A DNA stretch of 25,983 nt from positions 1 to 25,983 of the forward strand of contig JAKCWW010008527.1 of the NCBI GenBank assembly GCA_026260175.1. Reading direction: 5' to 3'. The position numbers and the translations under genes are program-made. A model generated the notes under the pieces. The model did not search any database. It was not told the DNA's origin and was given only the letters and a program-made list of their open reading frames with translations. Source of the stretch: Reticulitermes lucifugus. Taxonomy: Eukaryota; Arthropoda; Insecta; Blattodea; Rhinotermitidae. This document shows, in pieces, positions 1-10,000 of the stretch (positions are counted from its first letter, which is position 1; each line of letters begins with the position of its first letter).

Positions 1-50
1 AGTCCCTAATCCTCTGGTCCCTTGAAAGACTTCTTAACAGGGTTCTACTG
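1..50. mobile_element. Possible right terminus of a pogo/Tigger-like DNA transposon cut by the window edge
   Basis: The stretch ends in GGTTCTACTG followed by TA at 51-52. The same ten bases followed by TA close the better-supported pogo/Tigger-like element at 15422-16050. Only one end is visible, so no terminal inverted repeat can be paired inside the window. A short (TA)n run (51-60) directly follows and makes the TA duplication hard to judge. Membership in the same superfamily is inference from about ten shared terminal bases. Confidence 0.35.
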
Positions 51-52
51 TA

Positions 53-1064
53 TATATATATATTACTAAACTAAATTTTAAACCAGTTTGAAAATGTATT
101 TTGAAAATGAATGCATGAATTTAGAAGCTAATTAACCTGCAAATAGGCAAGAGAGTATTTTATCACCATAAGCAAACCAGATGTTGGCTGTGTACGAGTT
201 TCGGCCGCAAGTTTAGAACCTCACAAAGTAGCACTGGATAAAACTCTCCTGGATCACCTCTAAGGTCATACGTATGAGTTTTGAATTTTGTATTTGGAAC
301 TTCCACACAATTACAGCAGCCAAATAAGCTCTTAAGCTGTCATATTGAACAACCACTGTTTCTCATTTATTTACCAACAGTTCCATACAGATATAAAATA
401 ATTCTACTCTTCCCATTTGTTACATGCCTAATGTGTGTTATTCAACTTCAAATAGCATATCTTGAAAATGGTAAATTCCCTCGACAAATCTAATCGGCAC
501 GCACAAAACACAAATCTGAAGCAGACTGCAGGGAACGTCTCGCTTCAAGCTTATGGGCTGTACAAAATATATGACTGAACTATGGACATACAGTGACTAT
601 ACTGTAGGAAAATGTTTTAACTGTAATTTCTTCTCCTTCTGCTCAAGCACTACACTCTGGCATGGACCCTGGCTTCCAATACAATCCTCCATTCCTTTCA
701 GTTTCTTGCCACTTTGTCAACTTCTTATTCCCAATATCTTCAGATCATCTTCTACATAAAAGTAATTTTAGGGAAGTGATGGAAGACTCGGTTTAAGCCA
801 ACCAAATGTAGAATCCACTTAATGCATGAAAAAATTTTTATATGCAACTGAGCTTTCGGTTCATTACATACATTGCCTGTAAGCTATGTGACAACTGGAC
901 ATGCACTGTATATATTTACAGAAAATGCCTCGACAGTGATTTTAGGAGAACAGCAGTAGAGTCAAGCTTAAGAATGTAAAATCCACTTGAAGTATGAACT
1001 TTTTCATATGTAGCTGTATGAGCTTTACGCATTACTGCTGAAAGAAAACATACTGGAGTTACAG
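53..1064. other. Region downstream of ALG14, no gene seen
   Basis: This stretch probably holds the 3' UTR of the minus-strand ALG14 transcript. A minus-strand AATAAA hexamer lies at 366-371, about 690 bases past the stop codon. It is a possible but unproven polyadenylation signal. The short open frames on both strands have no recognisable domain and unremarkable composition. A short GA run (about 1165-1177) lies antisense inside the neighbouring coding region. Confidence 0.4.
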
Positions 1065-1712
1065 TCATGTTAGTCTTCCAATATATGTAGCTCTTCTGTA
1101 ATACTTCTGCAACTTTGGCCACTGCACAAGAATTACATCAGCAAACAGTAGCAATATTTTGCCAGAGAGAGAGAGAGTTTTCACCCGGCAGATACTCTCA
1201 ACAAATACAATTCTTGTGTTTGTTAAGCACAGAACCCTCATCATAAACCCTACAATACAAATAGGTATGCACGTTCCAGGCCCATTACATATAATGAGTT
1301 CAGGTCGTTTGAGCATGACTGGCAAAGAAGCAAGTAAGGAAAAGACAGTTGTAAACACAGATGTAACATATGACTGACCCACGTTTCGGCTTCTCGGTAT
1401 CTTGATAATTTCATAGCAGTCTGACCCATTACGCGAGAGACAGGTTTCTTCTATTTGATGAATTTTAACTTCACTAGATGTATCCGTTGAGGCCATTATA
1501 TAAATCCTGGGTGAATAGTTCACAGAATTAAGATTCTGTACCAGTTTTAACATCTCTGCTGTATGACCTCCTGAGCCAATAACAATTGCTGTCCTAAGAG
1601 GATGAAGCCGTTTCGCAACCATTTTCCTTGTTCCCTTGTGTATACCAGAAATAATGTATGCAGTTCTTCCAACCATAAGAAGTACAAAAAACAGTAACAG
1701 CAACCAAATCAT
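1065..1712 (-). CDS. ALG14: ALG14, UDP-GlcNAc transferase membrane-anchor subunit (single exon, complete)
   Basis: ALG14 recruits the catalytic subunit ALG13 to the cytosolic face of the ER. Together they add the second GlcNAc to dolichol-PP-GlcNAc, the second step of lipid-linked oligosaccharide assembly. The 215-residue frame opens with a hydrophobic membrane anchor (residues 1-21, rich in L, F, V and I). It then shows the family glycine motif GSGGHTAEM (46-54), the segment IPRSRNVGQS (105-114), the NGPGT motif (143-147) and the late block with ESICRVKTLSLSGK. The end (YIGRLT) matches the usual C-terminus, and the length is close to the vertebrate protein (about 216 aa), so the gene appears complete and intronless. 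The ATG at 1712 puts the anchor at the N-terminus. The gene is head-to-head with TFG. Identification rests on motif recognition without alignment. Confidence 0.93.
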   Translation of the reverse strand: MIWLLLLFFVLLMVGRTAYIISGIHKGTRKMVAKRLHPLRTAIVIGSGGHTAEMLKLVQNLNSVNYSPRIYIMASTDTSSEVKIHQIEETCLSRNGSDCYEIIKIPRSRNVGQSYVTSVFTTVFSLLASLPVMLKRPELIICNGPGTCIPICIVGFMMRVLCLTNTRIVFVESICRVKTLSLSGKILLLFADVILVQWPKLQKYYRRATYIGRLT

Positions 1713-2060
1713 TTTAAAACTATCTTACTATAACCTCAACGCGTCATAGACTGCAACCACCTCGCGCATCAGCATGTGGCACTTTCTTCGTATGTACTAA
1801 TGTTGGCATTCTGGTAGTTCGTGAAACGCTTCCTTTTCCTGATTTGTCGTACTCCAAACAATTGCCTCATACCTTCAAATTTGTAGTTCTGATGAAAGAA
1901 GAATGATATAAAAGTGATTCAAAATATTTGTAAAATTACATAAACGTATATGTACGTATGAAAATAACATGCATGTGTCAGTCAAATTTTGGGCGTATGA
2001 CCCACTCCCGTGAATGTGCGATGCACCTACGTACACAAGCACAGATTACTACACAAGGTC
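1713..2060 (-). promoter_or_regulatory. Likely ALG14 5' UTR and promoter region
   Basis: This is the sequence immediately upstream of the ALG14 start. It contains a local cluster of CpG dinucleotides (around 1740-1775, for example ACGCGT and CTCGCGC), whereas most intronic DNA in the window is CpG-poor. No convincing TATA box or initiator was located. The promoter assignment is inferred from position and CpG content only. Confidence 0.3.
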
Positions 2061-2074
2061 TTGTGGCATCACAA

Positions 2075-2100
2075 GCGGCGCCAACGTGCGTTACTGTAGC
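2075..2100 (+). repeat. Left arm of a 26-nt inverted repeat
   Basis: The arm begins GCGGCGCC and ends GCGTTACTGTAGC. It matches the reverse complement of 2473-2498 at 23 of 26 positions. The differing bases are all A/T swaps in the middle five. The high GC and CpG content stands out from the AT-rich surroundings. The two arms enclose 372 bases with the hammerhead motif at their midpoint. They may be two opposed copies of a dispersed repeat or terminal parts of a Penelope-like insertion. Confidence 0.6.
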
Positions 2101-2260
2101 CAACAGATTAGCCTGCGCTCAGTGTCTGTGGTTGGTGAGACGGAGAAAGTGGAACAAGGGCCCATGAGAGAGATAGCCTACAGCTTTAACCATTATACAT
2201 TTAGTGCTTTTAATATGTATCTATATTGTTAGTTTGTAATGTATAATTTATAATTTCAAA

Positions 2261-2305
2261 AGTCCCTGATGATGTTCCCAACAAGGGATCGAAACATGTC
2301 GGACT
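2261..2305 (+). ncRNA. Hammerhead ribozyme motif, small Penelope-associated type
   Basis: All hammerhead parts are visible in order. Stem I is AGUCC (2261-2265) pairing perfectly with GGACU (2301-2305). The CUGAUGA core is at 2266-2272. Stem II is UCCC/GGGA (2276-2279 with 2285-2288), with an outer G2274-C2290 pair and loop AACAA. GAAA follows at 2291-2294, then CAUG (2295-2298) and UC, giving a predicted self-cleavage site after 2300 (GUC). Stem III is reduced to the palindrome CAUG, which cannot form a useful hairpin in one molecule but can pair between two. Small hammerheads of this form are known from Penelope-like retroelements and cleave as dimers. U2273 and the U2275/U2289 mismatch weaken stem II. 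No reverse transcriptase is visible nearby, so this is probably a remnant of an element terminus. Confidence 0.75.
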
Positions 2306-2472
2306 AGTTCACAGCGACTGTATCGTAAATACAAAAACGTATACCAAGAGTACATCTGCTGTTCAAGCGTTTTGTGTTCAAATGACAATGCACGGTATGA
2401 ATAGTATAGAGTTTATAGTTCCATAAGTTACCACCATGAGCATGCCTTACCCACAGCCAGAGAGCCATGCCA

Positions 2473-2498
2473 GCTACAGTAACGCTCGAAGGCGCCGC
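2473..2498 (-). repeat. Right arm of the 26-nt inverted repeat
   Basis: This is the reverse-complement partner of 2075-2100 (23 of 26 matches). Beyond the arm, the minus strand continues with sequence that loosely resembles the continuation of the left arm (both include CTGTGG- or GTGGTT-like runs), suggesting two diverged opposed copies longer than 26 bases. Neither copy has a recognised protein product. Confidence 0.6.
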
Positions 2499-2569
2499 AT
2501 ATGGCTGTGTAGTTTTATCTTTCCACGGAGTTTCCAATCTGTTAAAGGTATTAATCTGTTGTATAGTCA

Positions 2570-3035
2570 TCTAGTATTGCGTGTGTAGCTTAATGTCAGC
2601 TGTTTGTAAATATAATGCATAGTAATTTCAAAACAATTACGAACAAGGGGATTATGTGTGCATGGGAGGGCACTTTGTCCTTGGGATCATATGTTTTATT
2701 ACTATATTGCACTGATAGGTACTTGTAGAATGTAATATATTACGCCCTTTAACTCGCTTCGTAGCTTGAAGTTTGAAGTGTTGTGGGATTTCACTGTATT
2801 GTTGAGTAAACAGATCTTTGTCCTATGGGAAACTACCGACAGAGCATTACATTCCAGCAACGCCCGTATGAGAACATCAAATCTCGCATGTTCTAAACTT
2901 ACTTCTGTTATAGGGTGTATCAAATGCATCTTAAATCTATCTACATCATCGTTCTAGTGGCGACGGTTTCTTCTGTGGCTTAGGAACTGAAGTTTTGCAT
3001 GTAGTTGAGAAGAATGGACGTTTTACCTGGGTCGT
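2570..3035. other. Intergenic stretch, nothing recognised
   Basis: The sequence between the inverted-repeat region and the next SINE has only short open frames without domain signatures. No RNA gene or clear repeat structure was seen. Confidence 0.4.
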
Positions 3036-3200
3036 TTCATGAGTCAGGCGACTATTTCCTGGCCTCTTACTGCGGAGGCCTGGGTTCGATGCCTCGCTAG
3101 TCCATGTAAGATTTGTGGTTGGAAAAATGGCACGGAGACAGGTTTTTCTCAGAATTTCGGATTTTCCCGGTCACTGTTAGTCCACAAATACTCCATGTTA
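3036..3200 (+). mobile_element. tRNA-derived SINE fragment
   Basis: GGGTTCGATGCC at about 3082-3093 is a good RNA polymerase III B-box. An A-box-like stretch about 45 bases upstream (CTGGCCTCTTACTGCGG) fits a degenerate tRNA-related head. The body downstream has the pattern (dCATGTAAGATTTGTGG, then CAGGTTTTTCTC and a TTTTCCC run) seen in many insect tRNA SINEs. The 3' boundary is unclear and no target-site duplication was found. The family name is not assigned. Confidence 0.55.
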
Positions 3201-3975
3201 ATCTTGATACTATTCTCATCAAAAAGACAAGCGGTCAAAGCCTGCTCTCGGGTATCGCGGAACACTGGGCGGAAAAATATTGTCGAGTTGTTTCGAGTGG
3301 GAAAGATCGGTCAATGTTCACAAGGGTATGTGTTAAGGACCTTGAAATCTTGAACTTTTAAACTGACGACTTTCATCTGGTGGTCTGGTAACACCCTCAC
3401 CTACCTATCGATATTACTCCGGTCAATGTAACTATGGCATTCATTACTAGTTGTAATATGTGGTACTGTTCTCAGCTGTTTTATGTTGTGATCCATGGTG
3501 CGTATGCTATACTGAATACAACACGTACTGGTTAAGTGTGCAGCTCGTTGTCATATTCGTAATAGCCACGCGTTTCGTTTCTGTGCCTGCGACTGTCTGT
3601 GACTCACCGGTAGCATGATGTCTGTGGTGGCACGTTAATGACCTGTGTTAATGACTGACAGTAGTGTAATTCGTTCAGAAGTGCAGTAATTAATTTAGAT
3701 CTAAGTTTTGTCAGACAGTAAAGAAGCTTACAGTTTAAAGAGCTGTGGTGTAGTTGTTCAAAGGGTAAGCAGTGGATCAAATACTGAAATTTAGTACTCG
3801 TGGATCGGCAGTCAGCCATAAAATCAAAGTTTTATTTGTATTCGCTTGTCATCAGTTTCCTTTTGATTTCTAGTGTGTTATTAGCCGACTAACCTCCTTG
3901 TGTTCGGGATTCAAGTGATGATTTTTGTGTACGAAGTTGATTGAAATTTTAATTTAAAAATATTTAGCTTATAAA
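3201..3975 (+). promoter_or_regulatory. Probable TFG promoter and 5' UTR region
   Basis: This stretch separates the SINE from the TFG start. It is moderately CpG-containing (for example around 3400 and 3545-3610) and has no open frame with recognisable homology. A non-coding first exon of TFG could lie here, but I cannot locate a splice pair with confidence. No TATA element was identified. Confidence 0.3.
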
Positions 3976-4017
3976 ATGAACAATTCTTTTCGCGTAGATT
4001 TATCCTCGCCAGAATGA
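3976..4017 (+). promoter_or_regulatory. Upstream ORF overlapping the TFG start codon (ATGA)
   Basis: An ATG in AAAATGA context at 3976 opens a 13-codon frame whose TGA stop (4015-4017) shares bases with the TFG ATG (4014-4016). A terminating ribosome would therefore sit on the main start, an arrangement compatible with reinitiation or leaky scanning. Whether the transcript begins upstream of 3976 is unknown. If it does not, this uORF does not exist in the mRNA. Confidence 0.4.
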
Positions 4018-4094
4018 ATTCTACGTTTTCAAAGAGCGGAGGAGAGGAGCAGTCATACCCACAACTGGACCTGAGTGGAAAGCTAATAATTAAG
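4014..4094 (+). CDS. TFG: TFG exon 1 (coding part)
   Basis: This exon encodes residues 1-27. It opens with a Ser/Gly/Glu-rich extension longer than in vertebrates and ends with [10 protein letters not shown], the first PB1 strand. It ends in phase 0 at the donor TAAG/GTACGT. The ATG at 4014 is the first in-frame start before the PB1 domain. Confidence 0.88.
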
Positions 4095-7000
4095 GTACGT
4101 TACTTGTTGTTGGTGCTACCAACACCTTAATTTTTATAATAAATACAATATAAGGTATTAATTTTGAGTAATGTATTTTGTCATCAGTTTGATTTCATTC
4201 CTAAAGTGTACACTTAATGGGCATGCGTATTATATAGAGTAATTGGTAGATGAAGCACTTTATGGCACCGTTTATATTTGTGCATATTAGTAGCTTCATG
4301 TGTTTGCACATGTCTCCTGATGCTTGGTTTTGTGTGCCCATGCATCAGTACCAGTATTTTAATGCTTGCCTTCAGATTCTGTATAGTCTGAGCTAGAAAA
4401 TTATAAATAACATCAGCTTGTTAGGTGAGAGTGCGTGGTATGTATCTGTCATAGACCACCCTTTAAGAATGTTGACAAGTCATGTACTGAAATAATAGAT
4501 TCTTAGGATGTGATTCACCTTGCTGCTGTGAGATATATCAGGTGTAATCTATTGATCCTGATGTTTGGAAAGATGAATGTATGCCCAGTGCCACACGTCC
4601 CAAGAGCAGTATGCATTACAGGGGACTAATATTCAGTACATAAGTATAAATGTGTATTCACACACTACACAAGAACTCCCCAGAGTTGTTCATTTCTTTC
4701 TTTTTGTGGCCTTACCATCTGTTTTTGTAAAGAGGTACAAGGGCTAGTGGTTAGTTCCTTTTGGTAAGACAAATGGTATTGCACACTGGAATTGGATGAA
4801 CTGTCCAAGCTGAAATTTTTTTTACCAAGGTCAGTTTACTTAACTGACATTAAAATAGCTGCCAAAAATAGTGTCCCAACATCCAAGCACAATTCATACT
4901 GATGTAATAAAATCTGTAACACATTAAAGTTAACCTTCCATGGTTTCTGGAGTAACATTTTGAATCTGATATGTGAAGCATGGATTATTTTCTTTAAACT
5001 TTTTGTTTAAAATTTCCCCATGGGTAAAAATTGCACATGGTTTAGAGAAAGTGATAGTCATGGTGCTGTTAGACTCACCTTTGCATACTTGAATGACATA
5101 TGACTGTCATCAGTGCCTGAATATTTTCTGTATTAACTACTACGCTCATGCAAAGAATATGCACTCAATAATTTGTTTTTCTCACATGTTAACAACTGTG
5201 CCATAATTGAATGTTTGGTTTCTCTGAAGCTTGATAGAAATTGTCTTTGCCAGTTTTCTCCATATCCTAGCAATGCCATTAGTTTGGGCTTTCCTCCAGT
5301 GGATTTTTCCTGGAACCCAGCGGCAATACTAATTTTGGTTTTTCCAATACTTAGCAGTTGCATGAGTTTTGGTTTTCTTGGGGGTTGTATAAAATAAAGG
5401 GGAAATAAGTTGACTTTGACTTGACCCCATATAACCATAAAACTAACAATTTTTCCAAGTTTATCTTTTGAAAATGGACAGCACTGGAGTTTGCCGTTTA
5501 CTGTCTTCGCTGTTAATTCCTGGGACACAGTGTGATAGATGGATGGACACTGAATTGCATATACAAGTATTTGAGTGGTGGAGGTGGTTACCTTGACTGA
5601 TAGATTTTTAAATATGTAAGACTTCTTGTGCTTGAAATGTTTACTAACTACTGGTGAATGGAATACCAAATTCTTCCACTCCCAGCATGCATCAAGATGT
5701 GGTTTAAGATGGTGTCACTTCAAGATTAAACATATTTCCAGTATTTGGATTGTGGTCTTCTTGATTATGACTCTGTGTAGCCTGATTGATGATTACCTTT
5801 ATGGGGAATGTGCTGCTTCAGTATTCATTGTAGAAATGAGTCACTTGTACTTCGGAGACATGTGCAGCAGGTTCACCAGACTACGTGGTATTATAATAAC
5901 CCTGAAAACTACAGCGATGAAAACCTCAAATTTTGTATGTCTTGATAGCCGTCCCAGAATACTAGGAGATGCCATAGCTATGTTGCAGAAAGTTCAGGGT
6001 CACAATGCAGCACTTGTTTTGGAGGTTATCCTGCTAAGTAAGAATATGGTGCCATTAGAAGCAGTGTGAGCCTGTTGTATAATATTTGCCATGCTTATTT
6101 CGTGTGTATAATTAAATGAAGTACTTTATATGCAAAATATGAAATAAATGTTATGTTTCTTACTGTTTCATTAGCAGTGACTCATTTGCCCAATAGAACA
6201 GGTTTTTTTTTTGCAAAAGTGAGTGAAAGAGCAAGAAATATGTAACCTCTTTGGTGGTATTTGGGAGTGTTTATTGATGTGCTGTTACCAGGAAATGTTA
6301 TTTTTGAATGAAAAAATAAGTTGTTTGTGTGTGTGTGTGTGTAGGGGCATGCATTGGCCATTCAGCACTCCATTTTTTCTTGCAATAAACTGTAATGAAA
6401 TAATGGAATTGCTTATTTCTTATACCATACATCTGTTTAATGATTTTGAATTAATTGAATTTTATGTTACAGACTACGTGCAGTAGAGAACTAGCCTCAG
6501 CTAATCAGCTCATTTGTGTTATGTATTAGGTTAATATAATGTAGGACCCATTACAGAAGCACAGTAGAACCTGCTTCATTAGCTTAGTTGGTTCACTTGC
6601 AGGCCCAGCTGGGTGATGATGTTCGTCGTATTCCAATACATAATGAAGCAATAACCTATGATGAACTGGTACTTATGATGCAGCGGGTATTCAGGGGGAA
6701 GCTTAGCAGCTCTGATGATATTACCATCAAGTATAAGGATGAAGGTAACTGACACGTTTACTGCATCTGTTGGTGAGATATACATGTGAGACATGTTGAA
6801 ACAGTAAGGGACTTTGAGGTCTAGATTTCCATTACAAAGACCTCATGTTTGAGGTTGGCCAATTCATTTTTAGATTCTTCCTCATGCCTGCACCATTCTT
6901 TGCCCCTGACAAAGTCAGAAGTTTGCAGATGTTCATGATCATGGACTTTGTTGGAAGGTGTGTTAGTTGTTGAGCTTAGCTGTCATTTGCTATGGGAGTA

Positions 7001-10000
7001 GCCATTATTTCAGTGAAAATTTGCAGATGCCATTTTTGTAGTGTGAAGCGATATGGCTGGGGTATGATAACCAAGACTCTGTACTATGAGTGTTTGTGTT
7101 TAGAGTACCACCAAGCCATTAAAGTGGTTCAGAGTCCATGTTCAGCTGTAGGTCCTCCCTGCCATCTGTTATCTCTGTGCTGTTGCTGGGAGCAGATGGA
7201 ACTGGTGCTTCCACTGTAGAAGTGGATTTCTTTACCCTTGCCAAGTAGTAAGATGCTAGTAAGAATGAAAACCATAGCTGACAGCATTATCAAGAAAACT
7301 GAACCATACAATTGGATGAGTTTACGTACTTAAAGCTTTCGTATCATTAAGAATTTTTGATGTTGTTATCTCAACCAGTAACTGCTGTTTGAATTAGTGA
7401 TACTATTGTCATTATTACTTTAGACATTTTAGAAAGACATGGAATATAGAGTTTGAATACTGTGTTGTGATAGATGGAGACCTCATCACCATTTTCGACA
7501 GCTCGGACCTGTCATTTGCCGTTCAGTACAGTCGCATCCTAAAGCTCCAGATTCTGGTTGGTGGAGAGGATAAAACAATTCAGCACAACCAGAGCTTGCA
7601 GCCTGTGCAGGTGAATTATATCCGACGTGAACTCCAGCAAATCCGAGACCAAGTGAATCACCTTTTGGACTCTATAGAACCTCGAGCTGTGGAAGTGAGC
7701 AGCTCCACAGCAGAGCACCGTAGTAAGTACGGAGATTTTTTATACATAAAGTCAGTGATGTATTTCATGTTGCTGTAGTAGAGTCATTGATGTCGTTTTC
7801 CTGAACTACAAGTGCTTGTAAGAATGGTGACTGTCATTATCGTAAGTACAGATATCACTATGGATCAGTACTGTAAGTTTGGAAAAATAAGAATAATTTT
7901 AAAACATATATTGACAGATTAGTTATGTTACTTTCACCATACGTGCCTTACCTGACTAAATATCATCAAAAACACTTCTTTACATGTCATTTTCAGACAT
8001 TTTAGAGGTCATTTTGACAAGTCCCATCCCTTCTGAATATGGCCGTGGAATGGACTGTGGACATTTATTATATGTTTTCCTGAAGTATTCAGGTGGTTTT
8101 ATTGGAAACTGCCATTTGGGAAAAGATGTAAAAGTAGTGGAAAAATAATTGTTAAGTCCTGGCATTGTTAACGCTGTTGTGTTGGAAGAGACTTCCATTT
8201 TAAATGTCCTGCCCTGTGGAAGTGAAGAGCCTTGATGGATGGTACATGTTTACATATATCCCATGACATGCTTAGGCTTAATCTAAGAGACAAAATTGTC
8301 CTGTTTAGAGCAGTTTACCATGTCAAGTCACCTGTTCCAGATCATTTGTTTTGAGGATGACAGTGTATAACTTCATGGGCCAGGATAGCGTAGTCAGTAT
8401 GGTGACTGTCTACAGGCTGGGAGGTTTGGGGATCAATTCCCAGTGGGGGCAAGATTTTTTGCACCGACCCAGACCATTCCTGGTGCCCTCCCATCCTCCA
8501 ACACAGTGGGTACCAGGTCTCTTTCCCTGGAGTAAAGCACTCAGGGCATGGTGTTGATCACCCACCGCTATCTAGTGCCGAGGTTAAAGAAAGAGTAGAG
8601 GAGCTATACCTCTACTCCCCCCTCTGGGTCTTCACAGCCTGTTCTAGGGTGAACTTCATCTTGTTAGTTTTATCTTTTAGTATATTCATATAGCATGCAA
8701 TGCCTAACCAAGGTTCTGTTGCATGTTTAGTATAATTGTTTAAACATCATATTTTGTAGAGACTAATCTTGTTTTTGTAAGAAGGGAAGAAATTCTAAAC
8801 CATTTATGTGCCAGTTTTCACAGCTACTCTTTCCAGAGATAGTTACTGTGACTGTAATGTTATCATCAGATCTGAGATCCTCATTGTGTCTGCATGGCTG
8901 GCGTAGGTTTGTGTGTCTGCCATCAGAGCGTAGTTGAGTGTAGGAGTCCAGAATGGCAGTTACAGATCTATCAACACTGTCACTTCATGCAGTTTTTTCA
9001 TTCTTATTATAAGTGTTGAACACAGTAAATAAATTAGTCCAAATTAATTTCACTGGCTGCTGTAGCTATATGAACGTTATTACCAAAGAATGCCATTCTC
9101 CCTTTTCACTCCAAATTTGATTTGAACAGGCTGCTGTCTATTGTAACAAAAGAATTAATTTTATAAAAAATATCTAAAGAGGTCAAACTATGTGTGTCAT
9201 TAGGTGGTACCTGAATACAGAAACCTTTCAGTCAACAGTTTGTTTACTTGGGAACTGGTGCTGTGCATCTGAAATATTGACAGGAGTGTAAGGGGTGAAG
9301 TTTTGATGTTTCATGCACCCAGAGGATTGGGTACATATGCCTTCCTGTGTCACAGATGGGGTTCCTGAAAGAAATAGTGCTGCATCAAAACTGAGTTCTA
9401 GGGAGTTTGACCCCTTGCAAGAACAGGCACGGTTGAAGAGGAACCATAGTGGAGAGACACTTGGGTCTGGTGGTGTGAAAGAGGAAGTTCAACCTGAAGG
9501 TAATGTAGGATATGAGCTCTTGTTGAAACATGGCTGCAGGCAGTGGGGTCTGTTGACATGGGTGATAGTCACTGTGTTTTGTCTCCAGTTCATTAACATT
9601 TTGTAGTCTTTTTTTATTATTGAACATTGTAGTTGATTCCAAGCCCTTGGTGGAGTTTTTCTTCTTTCTTTCTTCTTTTTCCCCTTCCTTCCCTCCTTCC
9701 TTTGCTTTCTTTCATCTCTTCTTTCAAAGAGAAATTAAAAAATTGGAGCAAGCAATTTTCTGTAGCAGATGAATGGTATTCTGGGCACAGTAACATATTT
9801 TTTTCAAAGTTGATGGTTCTCACCATATTCCAAGCAGACTTTTAGAGCATGGCAGTACATTTCTCCAAGTTAATGACACAGTAATGTAGTACCCATTTCA
9901 GTAATTAACACTGTGAATGATTATTGAATTTTTTGAGGTATTAATTGAAAAATTTGAGACTTCAAAAAGCCGTAATCAGTCATGGAAGTCTACATTTGGA

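Noticed and set aside
5133..5669. 178-codon minus-strand open frame in TFG intron 1
   Set aside because: It has no domain, lies wholly within an intron and runs through degenerate repeats. Frames of this length occur by chance in this window.
5626..6069. 147-codon plus-strand open frame in TFG intron 1
   Set aside because: It has no recognisable family or motif and cannot be joined to TFG exons in conserved positions.
6561..6580. CAGTAGAACC near TFG exon 2, resembling the pogo-like terminus
   Set aside because: It is not preceded by TA, has no inverse partner nearby and lies in the intron just before the acceptor. Ten bases can match by chance.
6713..6720. CTGATGA inside TFG exon 2 as a possible ribozyme core
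   Set aside because: It is coding sequence of the PB1 domain, and no hammerhead second box or stems are present.
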